Source: Actinoplanes sp. DH11
GTDB taxonomy: Bacteria > Actinomycetota > Actinomycetes > Mycobacteriales > Micromonosporaceae
Direction of reading: 5' to 3'
Assembly: GCF_020873875.1 (NCBI RefSeq)
Contig: NZ_JAHWGU010000006.1
Coordinates: 124,001 to 188,000, forward strand
DNA: 64,000 bases
Shown here in pieces: positions 33,807 to 43,516 of this stretch. Both the position numbers and the translations under genes were made by a program. The number at the start of each line of letters is the position of its first letter. Position 1 is the stretch's first letter. The notes below the pieces were generated by a model. It saw nothing but the letters and a program-made list of their open reading frames with translations. It did no database searches and was not told the origin of the DNA.

Positions 33807-35555
33807 TCAGCGGTCGCTGCGGTCCTCCTGGTAGGTGGCGCCGCCGTCGGACTCGCTTGTCAGCGGCCGCGCGCCGCCCTCGGGCGGGCCCGCCAGGGAC
33901 TGTTCGCCGGCGGCGAGGTGCGGGAACTTGGCGTCGAAGGCGGGGCGCTCGGAGCGGATCCGCGGCATCCGGTCGAAGTTGCGCAGCGGCGGCGGGGTGG
34001 TGGTGGCCCACTCGAGCGAGTTGCCGTGACCCCACGGGTCCTCCGCGGTGACAACCTTGCCGACCTTGTAGGACTTCCACACGTTGTAGATGAACGGCAG
34101 TGTCGCGATGCCCAGGACGAACGAGCCGACCGTCGAGAACGTGTTCAGGAAGGTGAAGTCGTCGCCCGGCAGGTAGTCGGCGTACCGCCGCGGCATGCCC
34201 TGGTTGCCCAGCCAGTGCTGCACCAGGAAGGTCGCGTGGAAGCCGAGGAACGTCAGCCAGAAGTGAATCTTGGCGAGCCGCTCGTCGAGCATCCGGCCGA
34301 ACATCTTCGGGAACCAGAAGTAGATGCCGGCGAAGACCGCGAACACGATCGTGCCGAACAGCACGTAGTGGAAGTGCGCGATCACGAAGTACGAGTCGGA
34401 GACGTGGAAGTCGATCGGCGGGGCGGCGAGCAGCACGCCGGAGAGACCACCGAAGAGGAACGTCACCATGAAGCCGACCGCGAAGAGCATCGGCGACTCG
34501 AAACTGATCTGGCCGCGCCACATGGTGCCGATCCAGACGAAGAACTTCATGCCGGTCGGCACCGCGATCAGGAAGCTCAGGAAGCTGAAGAACGGCAGCA
34601 GCACCTGGCCGGTGGCGAACATGTGGTGCGCCCACACGCTCATCGACAGGGCCCCGATCAGCAGCGTCGCCGCGACCAGGCCCTTGTAGCCGAAGACCGG
34701 CTTGCGGCTGAACACCGGCACGACTTCGGTGATGATGCCGAAGAACGGCAGCGCGATGATGTACACCTCGGGGTGGCCGAAGAACCAGAAGAGGTGCTGC
34801 CAGAGCATCGGCCCGCCGGTCTCCACGTCGAAGACGTGGGCGCCGAGCACCCGGTCCGCGGCGAGCGCGAAGAGCGCGGCCGCCAGGAACGGGAAGACGA
34901 GGATCGCGAGCAGGGCCGTGACCAGGATGTTCCAGGTCATGATCGGCATCCGGAACATGGTCATGCCCGGTGCCCGCAGGGTCAGGATCGTGGTGATCAG
35001 GTTGACCGAGCCGAGGATCGTGCCGAGGCCACCGATCGCCAGGCCCACCACCCAGGCGTTGCCGCCGATGCCGGGGGAGTGCAGCGAGTCGCTCAGCGGG
35101 GTGTACGCGAACCAGCCGAAGTCGGCCGCACCGCCGGGCATGATGAACCCGCCCATCGCCGTCAGCGTGCCGAACAGGTACAGCCAGTACGCGAACGCGT
35201 TGAGCCGCGGGAACGCCACGTCGGGCGCACCGATCTGGATCGGCACGACGTAGTTGGCGAACGCGAACACGATCGGGGTCGCGAAAAACAGCAGCATCGC
35301 CGTGCCGTGCATGGTGAACAGCTGGTTGTACTGTTCCGGCGACAGGAACTGCATGCCCGGCCGGGCCAGCTCGCCGCGGATCAGCAGCGCCATCACCCCG
35401 CCGATGATGTAGAACGCGACCGACGTGACCAGGTACATGATCCCGATCTGTTTCGCGTCCGTCGTACGCAGGATCCGGGTCAGTGCCGAACCTTTCACCT
35501 GCCGGCGCAGCGCGTGGGGCCGGGTGACGGTCGGCCTCGGGGCGACGGTGGTCAT
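33807..35555 (-). CDS. ctaD: Cytochrome c oxidase subunit I (solitary copy)
   Basis: A 582-residue heme-copper oxidase core subunit of the aa3 type, with 12 helices. Metal ligands are visible: [10 protein letters not shown] (low-spin heme His), [10 protein letters not shown] (CuB His and cross-linked Tyr), HHMFATG, and [10 protein letters not shown] (heme a3 and a His). It reduces oxygen to water and pumps protons in the cytoplasmic membrane. ATG at 35555 is chosen for GAGGAG upstream. No subunit II, III or IV gene or assembly gene is adjacent, so it is probably a second ctaD paralogue using subunits encoded elsewhere. It is flanked by tandem repeats on both sides. Confidence 0.95.
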   Translation of the reverse strand: MTTVAPRPTVTRPHALRRQVKGSALTRILRTTDAKQIGIMYLVTSVAFYIIGGVMALLIRGELARPGMQFLSPEQYNQLFTMHGTAMLLFFATPIVFAFANYVVPIQIGAPDVAFPRLNAFAYWLYLFGTLTAMGGFIMPGGAADFGWFAYTPLSDSLHSPGIGGNAWVVGLAIGGLGTILGSVNLITTILTLRAPGMTMFRMPIMTWNILVTALLAILVFPFLAAALFALAADRVLGAHVFDVETGGPMLWQHLFWFFGHPEVYIIALPFFGIITEVVPVFSRKPVFGYKGLVAATLLIGALSMSVWAHHMFATGQVLLPFFSFLSFLIAVPTGMKFFVWIGTMWRGQISFESPMLFAVGFMVTFLFGGLSGVLLAAPPIDFHVSDSYFVIAHFHYVLFGTIVFAVFAGIYFWFPKMFGRMLDERLAKIHFWLTFLGFHATFLVQHWLGNQGMPRRYADYLPGDDFTFLNTFSTVGSFVLGIATLPFIYNVWKSYKVGKVVTAEDPWGHGNSLEWATTTPPPLRNFDRMPRIRSERPAFDAKFPHLAAGEQSLAGPPEGGARPLTSESDGGATYQEDRSDR

Positions 35556-35656
35556 GCACAGCTCCTCAGACGGGAATGTGGTGCTCACCCTCCGTTATAT
35601 GCCGCTGCTACGGCAATTCGCTCCGAATCAGCGCATCAGCGACATTTATCGACCCG

Positions 35657-35765
35657 TGGTGGTAGAGGCAGCTCGGTGGTGGAGGCGGCTCGGTGGTAGA
35701 GGCGGCTCTGAGGTGGGCGGCTCTGAGGTGAACGGCTCAGAGCTGGGCAGCTCAGAGATGGGCCG
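35657..35765. repeat. Tandem repeats of 15-17 bp
   Basis: Three units like GGTGGTAGAGGCGGCTC pass into three or four 15-bp units like TGAGGTGGGCGGCTC. The array sits before ctaD and runs a few codons into the 3' end of the serine hydrolase gene. Confidence 0.8.
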
Positions 35766-37155
35766 CCAGCACGTCGGCCACCTCGGCGCGCATCGGGTCC
35801 GGGTTCGCCCAGCTCCAGTTGGGGTGCGCGCGGTTGGTCAGCAGCGCGAGCACAAGCCGGTGACCGGGATGCACGAGCAGCGAGGTGCCGGTGAAACCGG
35901 TGTGACCGAAAGTGGTCGCCGATGAGAGCTTGCCCATGAACCACGGCTGGCGCAGCGTGACACCGAGACCGTGGTCGGCCGGGCGGCCCGGGCGGTCCGG
36001 GTCGACGGCCTTGAGGCCCCGGTTCTGGTTGGTGAGCATCTGCGTCACCGTCGCGGCCCGCAGCACCCGCTTGCCGTTGTGGGCACCGCCGCCCAGCAGC
36101 ATCTGACCGAGCACGGCCACCTCGTGCGCGGTGCCGAACAACCCGGCGCTGCCGATCGCGCCACCCATCTGGGCGGCCACGTCGTCGTGGACGGTGCCGC
36201 GCAACAGGCCGCGGGAGGTGCGAGCGTCGGTAGCGACCAGCCGTTTCGCCTGGTCAGCCTTGGGCAGCCAGGTGAGCGGGGTGAAGCCGGTGGTGCGCAG
36301 TCCCAGCGGGCCGGTGATGCCGTTCCTCAGGGCGGCCGGCAGGCTGCTGCCGGTGACCTTCTCCACCAGCTGGGCGGCGACCATCAGGCCGACGCTGGAA
36401 TAGCGGTACGTGGTCCCGGGCGTCGCGCCGGTCAGCAGCGGCGTGGCGAGTACCTTGGCCCGCTTGTCGGCGGCGTTCTTCATGGTCGCGCCGACGGGCA
36501 GGCCGCTGGTGTGTGCGAGCAGCATGCGTACCGTGACCCGGCTCTTGCCCTTGCCGGTGAACCCGGGTAGGTAGCGCACCACCGGCGCGTCGAGGTCCAC
36601 CCGGCCGCGCTCGACCTGCTGCATCAGCAGCACCGCCGTGTAGACCTTGGTGAGCGAGGCCAGATCAAAGATCGAATCAGTGCGCATGGGTACGCGTTTC
36701 GCGGCGGCCAACTCGACCGGCCCGGCCTTGTACCGCAGCGCGTGGCCGACCGCGATGTTCGCCGTGACCTTCCCGTCGACCATGACGACCGCCACGGCGC
36801 CGGCGTAGGTGGGATGCTTCGGGTTCGCCTTGGTCGGCTTGAGGTACTTGGTGAGCACCTTGGTCAGCGGCGCCGTGTAGGCGGCAGTGGCCGCGACCCC
36901 GTCCGCCGTGACCTCACCGGTCCCGCCCGCGCCGTCACTGCCCGTGCCCGCGCCGCCCGCTTCCGCGCCGCCCGTCCCCGCGCCGTTCGTGCCCGCGCCG
37001 TTCGTGCCCGTGCCGCTCGTCCCCGCCTCGCGGGACATTTCGGAAATGTCGGGAATGCGGCCACGGCCGGATTGGGCTGCCTGACCACAACCGGTCAAGG
37101 CAGCTGCGGCAGCGACAGCTCCGGCGCCCAGGACCCTGCGGCGAGTGATCAGCAT
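35752..37155 (-). CDS. Serine hydrolase, beta-lactamase/PBP-like lipoprotein
   Basis: 467 residues from ATG at 37155 (an upstream TTG is less likely). The N-terminus ITRRRVLGAGAVAAAAALTGC is an export signal with twin arginines and a lipobox, lipidated Cys23. A Gly/Thr/Asn low-complexity linker (GTNGAGTNGAGTGG, residues about 45-80) follows. The catalytic domain has the SxxK motif in DLASLTKVYT (Ser167, Lys170), YRYSSVG in the position of YxN, and FGHTGFTG in place of KTG. This is the class C beta-lactamase/esterase EstB fold; the substrate (peptidoglycan, ester or lactam) is unknown. It is likely anchored outside the membrane. Confidence 0.88.
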   Translation of the reverse strand: MLITRRRVLGAGAVAAAAALTGCGQAAQSGRGRIPDISEMSREAGTSGTGTNGAGTNGAGTGGAEAGGAGTGSDGAGGTGEVTADGVAATAAYTAPLTKVLTKYLKPTKANPKHPTYAGAVAVVMVDGKVTANIAVGHALRYKAGPVELAAAKRVPMRTDSIFDLASLTKVYTAVLLMQQVERGRVDLDAPVVRYLPGFTGKGKSRVTVRMLLAHTSGLPVGATMKNAADKRAKVLATPLLTGATPGTTYRYSSVGLMVAAQLVEKVTGSSLPAALRNGITGPLGLRTTGFTPLTWLPKADQAKRLVATDARTSRGLLRGTVHDDVAAQMGGAIGSAGLFGTAHEVAVLGQMLLGGGAHNGKRVLRAATVTQMLTNQNRGLKAVDPDRPGRPADHGLGVTLRQPWFMGKLSSATTFGHTGFTGTSLLVHPGHRLVLALLTNRAHPNWSWANPDPMRAEVADVLAAHL

Positions 37156-37218
37156 GAACGCCGATCCTGCCAACCCGATCCCGCGGGGGCAACCCGGTCG
37201 CGCCCGTTCGGCGATTGT

Positions 37219-37299
37219 TCACCCGACCCGACCCGACCCGACCCGACCGGACCCGACCCGCCCGGATCCGCCCGAATCCGCCCGGATCCGCCCCGACCG
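37219..37299. repeat. CCCGA and CCCGGATCCG microsatellite
   Basis: About eight 5-bp units (CCCGA) pass into three 10-bp units (CCCGGATCCG and CCCGAATCCG). It lies between the serine hydrolase start and palindromic element copy 2. Confidence 0.9.
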
Positions 37300-37370
37300 G
37301 CCGGCTGGTGTTGCCTTGCCCTTGGCTCTGTTGCGGTCCCTCAACAGGTAGCCGCGATCGACTGCCTTGG

Positions 37371-37559
37371 GTTCGCGGGGCGATGTTGATCTGCTAGCGA
37401 TGCGAAATCGCGGTTTTGACTCCTTGATCACAGCGATTTCGTAGCGCTAGCAGATCAACATCTCGCTGAGGGCGGCGCACCCCGCTCCGCCGCAGCCACA
37501 ACGCGAGGGCGCGGCTTTATGCGCTCGCATCGGCTGGGCAGTGATCACGGTGCGGCGCC
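37371..37559. repeat. Palindromic element, copy 2
   Basis: The palindrome is 37385-37459, arms 37385-37411 and 37433-37459 with two mismatched pairs. The 21-nt core starts GGTTTTGACTCCTTGATCAC, opposite to copies 1 and 3. The right flank ends GCATCGGCTGGGCAGTGATC (37527-37546) followed by ACGGTGCGGCGCC, matching copies 1 and 4. It lies between the serine hydrolase start and the MFS stop, upstream of the former. Confidence 0.85.
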
Positions 37560-37603
37560 GGTGTGGGCGGCGCGCACGACCGGCTGACACCGCGCGTGCG
37601 GTG

Positions 37604-39202
37604 TCAGCGGGCGGAGACCAGGTGACTCACCTCTGCGGGGCCGTCGGCCAGGGAGAGGGCGTACTCCTCTATCTCCTGATCTGTTCCGGTCAGGCGGCCG
37701 GTGTGCTGGCGCAGATGCTCGCCCCAGCTCGGCACCACGTAGGCCTCGACGAACCGGGACGGGTCGGCGCCGTCGCGGAACAGGCCCCAGCGCAGCGCGC
37801 CGGTGCGCAGGCGGCTCAGGCGGACCCGTTCCATCGCCTCGACGAATGCGGTCTCGTGCTCGCGGCTCACCGGGTAGCGGGACATGACCAGGACCGGGCC
37901 GTCGTCGTCGGACGGGTCGAGTTCGAGGTGCGGTTCGGGCCAGAAGACGGCCGGCTCGCGGTTCATGTCGCTGGTGTCGCGCATCGGCCACCAGCGCAGC
38001 GTCACCACGCCGGCCAGCATCAGGGCGGCCGCGATCAGGTGGGTGGTCCGCAGGCCCCAGACGTCGGAGAGAACGCCCCAGACGAGCGCTCCGGCGGCTT
38101 GGGCGCCGGCGAAGACCATCTGGTAGACGGCGAGACCGCGGGCGCGTACCCAGTTCGGCAGGAACAGCTGCATCGCCGCGTTCACGCTGGACAGCACCAT
38201 GACCCAGGCGACACCGGCGGGCAGCAGGGCGGCCACCACGGCGTACTCGGAGGGCACCAGCACCAGCAGGGCCAGCACCACCGCGAAGCCGGTGCTGGCG
38301 ATCAGCAGCAGCCGGTTCAGCGACCAGCGGGCCCGCATCCGGGGCAGCAGCAGCGCACCTGCCACGGCGCCGATGCCGACGGCGCCGAGCAGGACGCCGT
38401 ACCCGCCGGAGCCGAGACCGAGACCGCGGCTGGCGACCAGGGGCAGCAGGGCCCAGAGGGCGCTGCCCGGCACCAGGAACAGCCCGGCCCGCAGCAGGAT
38501 GCGCCGCACCACCGGGGAGTGCCGCACATACCGGCTGCCGGACCGGACCGCCGCGGCGAACCGTTCGGGTGCGCCGGTGCTGCGGGTCGCCGTCGGCCGC
38601 CAGCGCATCAGGGCCACGGCGAACAGCGCGAACGTCACCGTGTTCAGCGCGAACACCACGCCGGTGCCGGTCCGGGCGATCAGCAGTCCGGCAACGGCCG
38701 GGCCGACCGCACGGGCCAGGTTCATGCTTATCGCGCCGAGCGCGGAGGCGGACGCCAGCTGCGGGCGCGGCACCAGCTCCGGGATGACCGACTGCCAGGC
38801 CGGCCCGGTCACCGCCTGGCCGGCGCCGAGGACGAACGTCAGGGTCAGCAGCAGGGCCGGCGGCATGTGCCCGGTGAAGGTCAGCGCGGTGAGCAGGACC
38901 CCGACGGCGGTCAGGAACAGCTGGACGGCGAGCAGCAGCCGGCGCCGGTCGAAGGTGTCGGCGAGGGCGCCCGCCGGCAGCGCCAGCAGCAGGATCGGCA
39001 GGGTGCTCGCGGTCTGAACCACGGCGACCAGGGTGTCGGTGCCGGACTCCTCGACGAGCAGCCACTGCGCGCCAACGGTCTGCATCCAGGTGCCGATGTT
39101 GCTGGCCAGCAGCGCCAGCCACAGGCTGCGGAAGGCGGCGATGCGCAGCGGGTCCCAGGCCGACGGCGCGGCGGGCCGGTCGGTGACGGCGTCGGTGCTC
39201 AC
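37604..39202 (-). CDS. MFS exporter of the MFS_3/EntS type with C-terminal alpha-beta domain
   Basis: 532 residues from a GTG start. Twelve membrane helices (about 20-405) with MFS_3 signatures: FRSLWLALLASNIGTWMQTV in helix 1, GALADTFDRRRLLL in the helix 2-3 loop and LASASALGAISMNLARAVGP. After helix 12 a soluble segment of about 115 residues (PVLVMSRYPVSREHETAFVE, GALRWGLFRDGADPSRFVEA, PSWGEHLRQHTGRLTG) resembles the dimeric alpha-beta barrel (antibiotic biosynthesis monooxygenase-like) tail found in this family. It is a predicted exporter of a siderophore-like or toxic small molecule, substrate unknown. No biosynthetic genes adjoin it. Confidence 0.9.
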   Translation of the reverse strand: MSTDAVTDRPAAPSAWDPLRIAAFRSLWLALLASNIGTWMQTVGAQWLLVEESGTDTLVAVVQTASTLPILLLALPAGALADTFDRRRLLLAVQLFLTAVGVLLTALTFTGHMPPALLLTLTFVLGAGQAVTGPAWQSVIPELVPRPQLASASALGAISMNLARAVGPAVAGLLIARTGTGVVFALNTVTFALFAVALMRWRPTATRSTGAPERFAAAVRSGSRYVRHSPVVRRILLRAGLFLVPGSALWALLPLVASRGLGLGSGGYGVLLGAVGIGAVAGALLLPRMRARWSLNRLLLIASTGFAVVLALLVLVPSEYAVVAALLPAGVAWVMVLSSVNAAMQLFLPNWVRARGLAVYQMVFAGAQAAGALVWGVLSDVWGLRTTHLIAAALMLAGVVTLRWWPMRDTSDMNREPAVFWPEPHLELDPSDDDGPVLVMSRYPVSREHETAFVEAMERVRLSRLRTGALRWGLFRDGADPSRFVEAYVVPSWGEHLRQHTGRLTGTDQEIEEYALSLADGPAEVSHLVSAR

Positions 39203-39317
39203 CAGGGCTTGCTACCCGTGCCCGGCCCGAATTACCCCCGCGCCCGGCAGGCATCGACCGTTTCGGCGCGGCCCGGCGGGGAACGGGATCCGGTGTCACC
39301 GTGGAAAGGAGACCGCC

Positions 39318-39716
39318 ATGCCCGCCCGCAAGGACATGCCGAGCACCATCGCACGCTCCCCGAAGAAGGCCCAGGACACGTTCGTCAAGACCCACGACTC
39401 CGCGGTCGAGGAGTACGGCGAGGGCGAGCGCGCGCACCGGACCGCGTTCGCGGCGGTGAAGCACTCGTTCGAGAAGGTGGGTGACCACTGGGAGCCGAAG
39501 GCGGAGAAGGGCCCGAGCGACCCCAAGGCCGCCGGTGGGCGCGACACGAAGGCGGACACCGCCGGCGGCGTCGACGCGAACGCCAGCAAGCAGCACCTGA
39601 TGGATCTGGCCAAGCGCCTCGAGATCAGCGGCCGCAGCCGGATGACCAAGCCGGAGCTGGTCGACGCGATCCAGAAGGCCAACGCACGCAGCACCCGCAA
39701 GGCTCGCAGCCGGTAG
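39318..39716 (+). CDS. ChaB-family protein with C-terminal SAP/Rho-N-like motif
   Basis: 132 residues from ATG at 39318, with AAAGGAGA 6 bp upstream. Residues 1-65 match the ChaB fold: DMPSTIARSPKKAQDTFVKT, AVEEYGEGERAHRTAFAAVK and a HSFEKVGDHWEPK end. A charged linker follows, then SKQHLMDLAKRLEISGRS and MTKPELVDAIQKAN, a helix-extended-helix motif as in SAP or Rho N-terminal domains that can touch nucleic acid. ChaB was named for cation transport regulation in E. coli, but the actinobacterial role is unclear; a DNA- or RNA-associated protein is plausible. Highly charged and soluble. Confidence 0.85.
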   Translation: MPARKDMPSTIARSPKKAQDTFVKTHDSAVEEYGEGERAHRTAFAAVKHSFEKVGDHWEPKAEKGPSDPKAAGGRDTKADTAGGVDANASKQHLMDLAKRLEISGRSRMTKPELVDAIQKANARSTRKARSR

Positions 39717-39777
39717 GTACCTGCGCTCACGCGGACCCCCGGGTATCTTTTCCGTGCACCCGACACGGAAGGCGCGC

Positions 39778-41553
39778 ATGAGGCAGTTCGGCGACGACGG
39801 CGACGACGGCAGACGTCTCGCCGCGCTGGTGCGTACCGGTCTCGACGCGGTCGCCGACCCGATGTTCGACCGGCTCGCCGGCCTGGTGCGGACCGTGCTG
39901 GACGTGCCGGTCGCGCTGGTCTCGCTCGTCGACGCCGACCGGCAGTTCTTTCCCGGCGCGTACGGGCTCGGCGACCCCTGGGCCCGGGAGCGGCAGACCC
40001 CGCTGAGCCACTCGTTCTGCCGGCACGTGGTGGACACCGCGCAGCCGCTGATCGTTGTCGACGCGCGTACCGATCCGCGGGTGCGCGGCAACCTCGCGAT
40101 CGAGGACCTCGGCGTGGTCGGTTACGCCGGGATGCCGGTGTACGACGCCGAGGGCCGGGTGCTGGGTTCGCTCTGCGCCATCGACCACGAGCCGCGCCAC
40201 TGGACCGAGCAGGAGCTGTCGATCCTCGCGGACCTCGCCGCCGCCTGCTCGGACAGCCTGCAGCTGCGGATCGCCTCCTACCACGCCGACCAGCGTGTCC
40301 GGACGGCCGCCGAGGGGGCCGACCGGGCACAGCTGATGATCGAGCGCAGCCGGTTGCTGCTGCGGGCCAGCGCCGCGCTCGGTGCCGCCACCAGCTCCGA
40401 CGAGGTTGTCGACACCGTTCGTGACCTGGTGATCGGCAACCTGGATCCGGCGTACGTCGGGGTGTCCTGGGTGGAGGCGGACGGGCACATGCAGCTGGCG
40501 TCGGGCCGCTTGCTGCCGCCCGACCTGGCCGACCGGTGGGCGACCTACGGCGCCGAGATCCGCACCCCGTCGGGGCTCGCCGCCCGGACCGGCCGGACCG
40601 TGGTGCTGCCCGACCTCGCCGCGGTGGCCGAGCACACCCCGGACGCGTTCGGCACCTTCCAGCGGATGGGCTGGCAGGCCGCGGTGAGTGTGCCGCTGCC
40701 CGGCGTGCACGGGCCGATCGGGTCGCTGACGTTCTGCTGGAAGCAGCGGTACGCGCCGGAGGAGGCCGAGCACGCGGTGCTGACGGCGCTGGCCGGCCTG
40801 GTCGCGCAGGCACTGCTGCGGGCCAGCGCGTACGACGATCGCCGTACCGCCGCCGAGACCATGCAGAAGGCGCTGCTCAGCCCGCTGCCCGAGGTGGACA
40901 ACGCGCGGATGGTCGCCCGGTACGCTCCGGCGCACCGCGGCGACCTGGTCGGCGGCGACTGGTACGACGCGGTGCGCATCGACGACGACCGGCTGGCGGT
41001 GCTGATCGGGGATGTGGCCGGGCACGGTGTCACCGCGGCCGCGACGATGGGCCTCTACCGCAGCATGCTGCGCGCCCTGCTCGTCGACCGGTACGACTAC
41101 CCGTCGGTGCTGCTGGACCGGTTCGAGCGGGCGGCCCGGCTGCTCGGGGTGGGCGGCATAGCCACCGTGATGGTCGCGTACCTCACCGCCGAACCCACCG
41201 GCGGGCACACGATGACCTGGGCCAACGCCGGGCACCTGCCGCCGACGATCGTGCTGCCGGACGGCTCGATCAGTCAGCTGCCCAACGGCGGGCCGCTGCT
41301 CGGCGGCCTGCGCGGCGTCGTCCGGCGCACCCACACCCGGCTGTTGCCCGCCGGCACCCGGCTGGTGCTCTACACCGACGGCCTGGTGGAGACCCGGACC
41401 CGGCCGATCGACGAGGGCGTGGACGACCTGCACGCGGTGCTGACCGGGATGCCCGGCGCCGCCCTGGACGACCTCGCCGACGCGATGATGGAGATCATCG
41501 CCGCCGGTGACCGCGAGGACGACGCCTCCCTGCTGCTGATCGAGACCAGCTGA
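39778..41553 (+). CDS. GAF-GAF-PP2C (SpoIIE-type) serine phosphatase
   Basis: 591 residues from ATG at 39778 (GGAAGG 6 bp upstream). Two GAF domains come first: about 15-165 (VLDVPVALVSLVDADRQFF, HSFCRHVVDTAQPLIVVDAR, AGMPVYDAEGRVLGSLCAID) and about 190-345. A PP2C-like domain (about 365-591) follows with metal-site motifs GGDWYDAV, IGDVAGHGVTAAATMG and DDASLLL. These proteins dephosphorylate anti-anti-sigma factors in partner-switching control of alternative sigma factors, in response to a small ligand sensed by the GAF domains. No anti-sigma or anti-anti-sigma gene is next to it. Soluble. Confidence 0.92.
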   Translation: MRQFGDDGDDGRRLAALVRTGLDAVADPMFDRLAGLVRTVLDVPVALVSLVDADRQFFPGAYGLGDPWARERQTPLSHSFCRHVVDTAQPLIVVDARTDPRVRGNLAIEDLGVVGYAGMPVYDAEGRVLGSLCAIDHEPRHWTEQELSILADLAAACSDSLQLRIASYHADQRVRTAAEGADRAQLMIERSRLLLRASAALGAATSSDEVVDTVRDLVIGNLDPAYVGVSWVEADGHMQLASGRLLPPDLADRWATYGAEIRTPSGLAARTGRTVVLPDLAAVAEHTPDAFGTFQRMGWQAAVSVPLPGVHGPIGSLTFCWKQRYAPEEAEHAVLTALAGLVAQALLRASAYDDRRTAAETMQKALLSPLPEVDNARMVARYAPAHRGDLVGGDWYDAVRIDDDRLAVLIGDVAGHGVTAAATMGLYRSMLRALLVDRYDYPSVLLDRFERAARLLGVGGIATVMVAYLTAEPTGGHTMTWANAGHLPPTIVLPDGSISQLPNGGPLLGGLRGVVRRTHTRLLPAGTRLVLYTDGLVETRTRPIDEGVDDLHAVLTGMPGAALDDLADAMMEIIAAGDREDDASLLLIETS

Positions 41554-41589
41554 CCCCGCGCCCGCCCCCCGGGGTGACGTGGCGCGGGG
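41554..41589. terminator. Possible bidirectional hairpin
   Basis: CCCCGCGCC (41554-41562) can pair with GGCGCGGGG (41581-41589) across an 18-nt loop, directly between two convergent stop codons. Confidence 0.45.
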
Positions 41590-41600
41590 GGCGCCGGTGG

Positions 41601-43421
41601 TCAGCGGAAGGTGCCGCCGGGCAGGAACTGCTCGGGACGCAACGCCCGCGCGGTGATCCGGGTGTCACCGATCCAGCCGTAGAAGCTCTGGTCGTACTTC
41701 AGGTCGAACGACGTGCCGCCGAGGGTGAACGGGCGGCCCAGGGTGGCGACGCCGCGTGCCGGCTGGGCCGGGTTCCGGGCGATCCGGGAGCCGTCGACGT
41801 ACACGGTGCTGCGCCGGCCGTCGTTGACCACCGCCACGTGATGCCAGACGCCGACCGGCAGCGCGTGGCTCCACGACGTCGGGTTGTGGTCGCCCTCATC
41901 GGTGTAGAGCACGTACTGCACGAACCGCTCGGGCGAGATGTTCAGGCTGCACGTCGGCTCGAGCGGCGACCAGCCGCTGTGCTTGCCGGCGTCGCCGGCG
42001 CGGCCCTCCCAGCTGAACACGCCCATCCACGCGTGGTCGCCGGTGAACGGCTCGGGCAGCTTCAGGAACGTCTCGAACGTGTACCCGTCCCGGAACCGCA
42101 TGCTGTTCAGCGGCGCGCCGGCGGCGGTCTGCAGCAGCGCGCCACGGCCCCGGGCGCCGTCGAAGCGGAGGCTGGCGTGCGCCGGAGCGCCCCGGTGGTG
42201 GTCGTCGGCCAGCGTGAGCACGTCGTCGCCGCTGCCCGCGAATCGCCGTACCGTCAGATGGTTGCCCTTGCCGGAAAGATCGGCCACGACGGCGCCGTCG
42301 CCGACCGCCTGGCCCGCGCCGTCGAACCGCCAGTAGGCGGCGGTGTGCCGGTCGACCACCCGGGCCGCCGGTCGCGGCGCGGGGATCACGGGCGGCGCGA
42401 ACGCGGCGAACCGCTCCTCGAAGTCGATCTCGAGGCTGAACCGGTCGGTGTCACCGGTCAGCTCGATCGTCTCCTCCTCGAGCGGCGTCCGGCGGTCCGG
42501 GTCCCGGGTCAGGAACCACGGCGCGAACGTCTCCACGTCGATTCGGTTGCGCACCAGGTCGAAGCGGTAGAGCCGGATCATGCCGGCGCCGCCGTAGTAG
42601 CGGTCCTGGTAGTTCGTGACGTGCACGTGGACGTCGTGGCCGGCGGCGTTGCGCAGCACGGTGCGCCCCGGCGGCCAGTAGTGACCGTTGAGGGTCAGGA
42701 AGATCTGGTCGTTGTCCTTGATCAGCTGGTCCCAGAGGCGCTGACCGTTCCCGGACAGGTGCGCGGTGCCCGCCTCGTCGGCGTAGGCCAGGTCGTGCGT
42801 GGTGACGATCGCCGGCAGGGCCGGGTTGGCGCGCAGCACGGTGCGTGCCCAAACCAGGCCGCCGTCCGAGATGCGCCAGTCCAGCGCGAGGATCAGCCAC
42901 TGCCGGCCGCCGGCGGTCAGCCGGTGCGCGCTGTTGTAGCCGTCCGGCGAGGCACCGAGGAAGGTCGCGGCGCCACGGAACCGGTCCGGGCCGAAAACCT
43001 TGAGGTACGCGGTGTCGCCGCGCTGATCGTCGGTGCTGGACCGGACGTCGTGGTTGCCGGCGAGCACGCTGTACGGCAGCCGGCCGTCGATCGCCCGGAA
43101 CGTCGCGCCGGCCAGCGCGATCTCCTGGTCGGTGCCGTGCTCGGTGATGTCACCCAGGTGCGTCAGGAAGGCGACGTTGTCCTCGGTGCGCTGGTCGAGC
43201 AGGTAACGGAAGGTGGCCTTCAACGGTGTGGGATCGGAGCTGTCGGCGTCGAACAGGTACTGGGTGTCGGGCAGGACCGCGATCGAGAACCGCGGGTCGG
43301 TCTTGTCGAATGCACGGGTCGTGGCGGCGGCGGGGCTGATGTCCAGGGCGGCCGCGGCGGGCGCGACCAAAGCCGCGGCGGGCGCGGCCATCGCCGCGGT
43401 GAGCAGGTTCCTTCGTTCCAC
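41601..43421 (-). CDS. Secreted metallophosphoesterase with LamG-like C-terminal domain
   Basis: 606 residues, GTG start. The N-terminus MERRNLLTAAMAAPAAALVA is a Tat-like export signal. The calcineurin-type phosphoesterase domain (about 40-330) has its metal motifs: LPDTQYL, THLGDITEHG, AGNHDV, VTTHDLAY and LNGHYW. The last motif reads GHYW in place of the usual GHxH. A C-terminal concanavalin/LamG domain (about 370-606) reads AYWRFDGAGQAVGDG, GYTFETFLKLPEPF, WHHVAVVNDGRRSTVYVDGS. It probably hydrolyses phosphoesters outside the cell, with the lectin-like domain for sugar binding. No RBS is evident before the GTG, so the exact start is uncertain. Confidence 0.88.
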   Translation of the reverse strand: MERRNLLTAAMAAPAAALVAPAAAALDISPAAATTRAFDKTDPRFSIAVLPDTQYLFDADSSDPTPLKATFRYLLDQRTEDNVAFLTHLGDITEHGTDQEIALAGATFRAIDGRLPYSVLAGNHDVRSSTDDQRGDTAYLKVFGPDRFRGAATFLGASPDGYNSAHRLTAGGRQWLILALDWRISDGGLVWARTVLRANPALPAIVTTHDLAYADEAGTAHLSGNGQRLWDQLIKDNDQIFLTLNGHYWPPGRTVLRNAAGHDVHVHVTNYQDRYYGGAGMIRLYRFDLVRNRIDVETFAPWFLTRDPDRRTPLEEETIELTGDTDRFSLEIDFEERFAAFAPPVIPAPRPAARVVDRHTAAYWRFDGAGQAVGDGAVVADLSGKGNHLTVRRFAGSGDDVLTLADDHHRGAPAHASLRFDGARGRGALLQTAAGAPLNSMRFRDGYTFETFLKLPEPFTGDHAWMGVFSWEGRAGDAGKHSGWSPLEPTCSLNISPERFVQYVLYTDEGDHNPTSWSHALPVGVWHHVAVVNDGRRSTVYVDGSRIARNPAQPARGVATLGRPFTLGGTSFDLKYDQSFYGWIGDTRITARALRPEQFLPGGTFR

Positions 43422-43516
43422 AGCAGAAGATCATCGAGGGGGTACGGGGACAGCAGGCGACCGTGAAACGAGGAGAAGGCGAACTTCGTGTCAGGGCACA
43501 GAACCGGCCCGGGCCG

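Noticed and set aside
33798..35699. Plus-strand open frame antisense to ctaD (over 600 codons)
   Set aside because: Low-complexity Glu/Arg/His product with no motif; the minus strand encodes a complete oxidase subunit.
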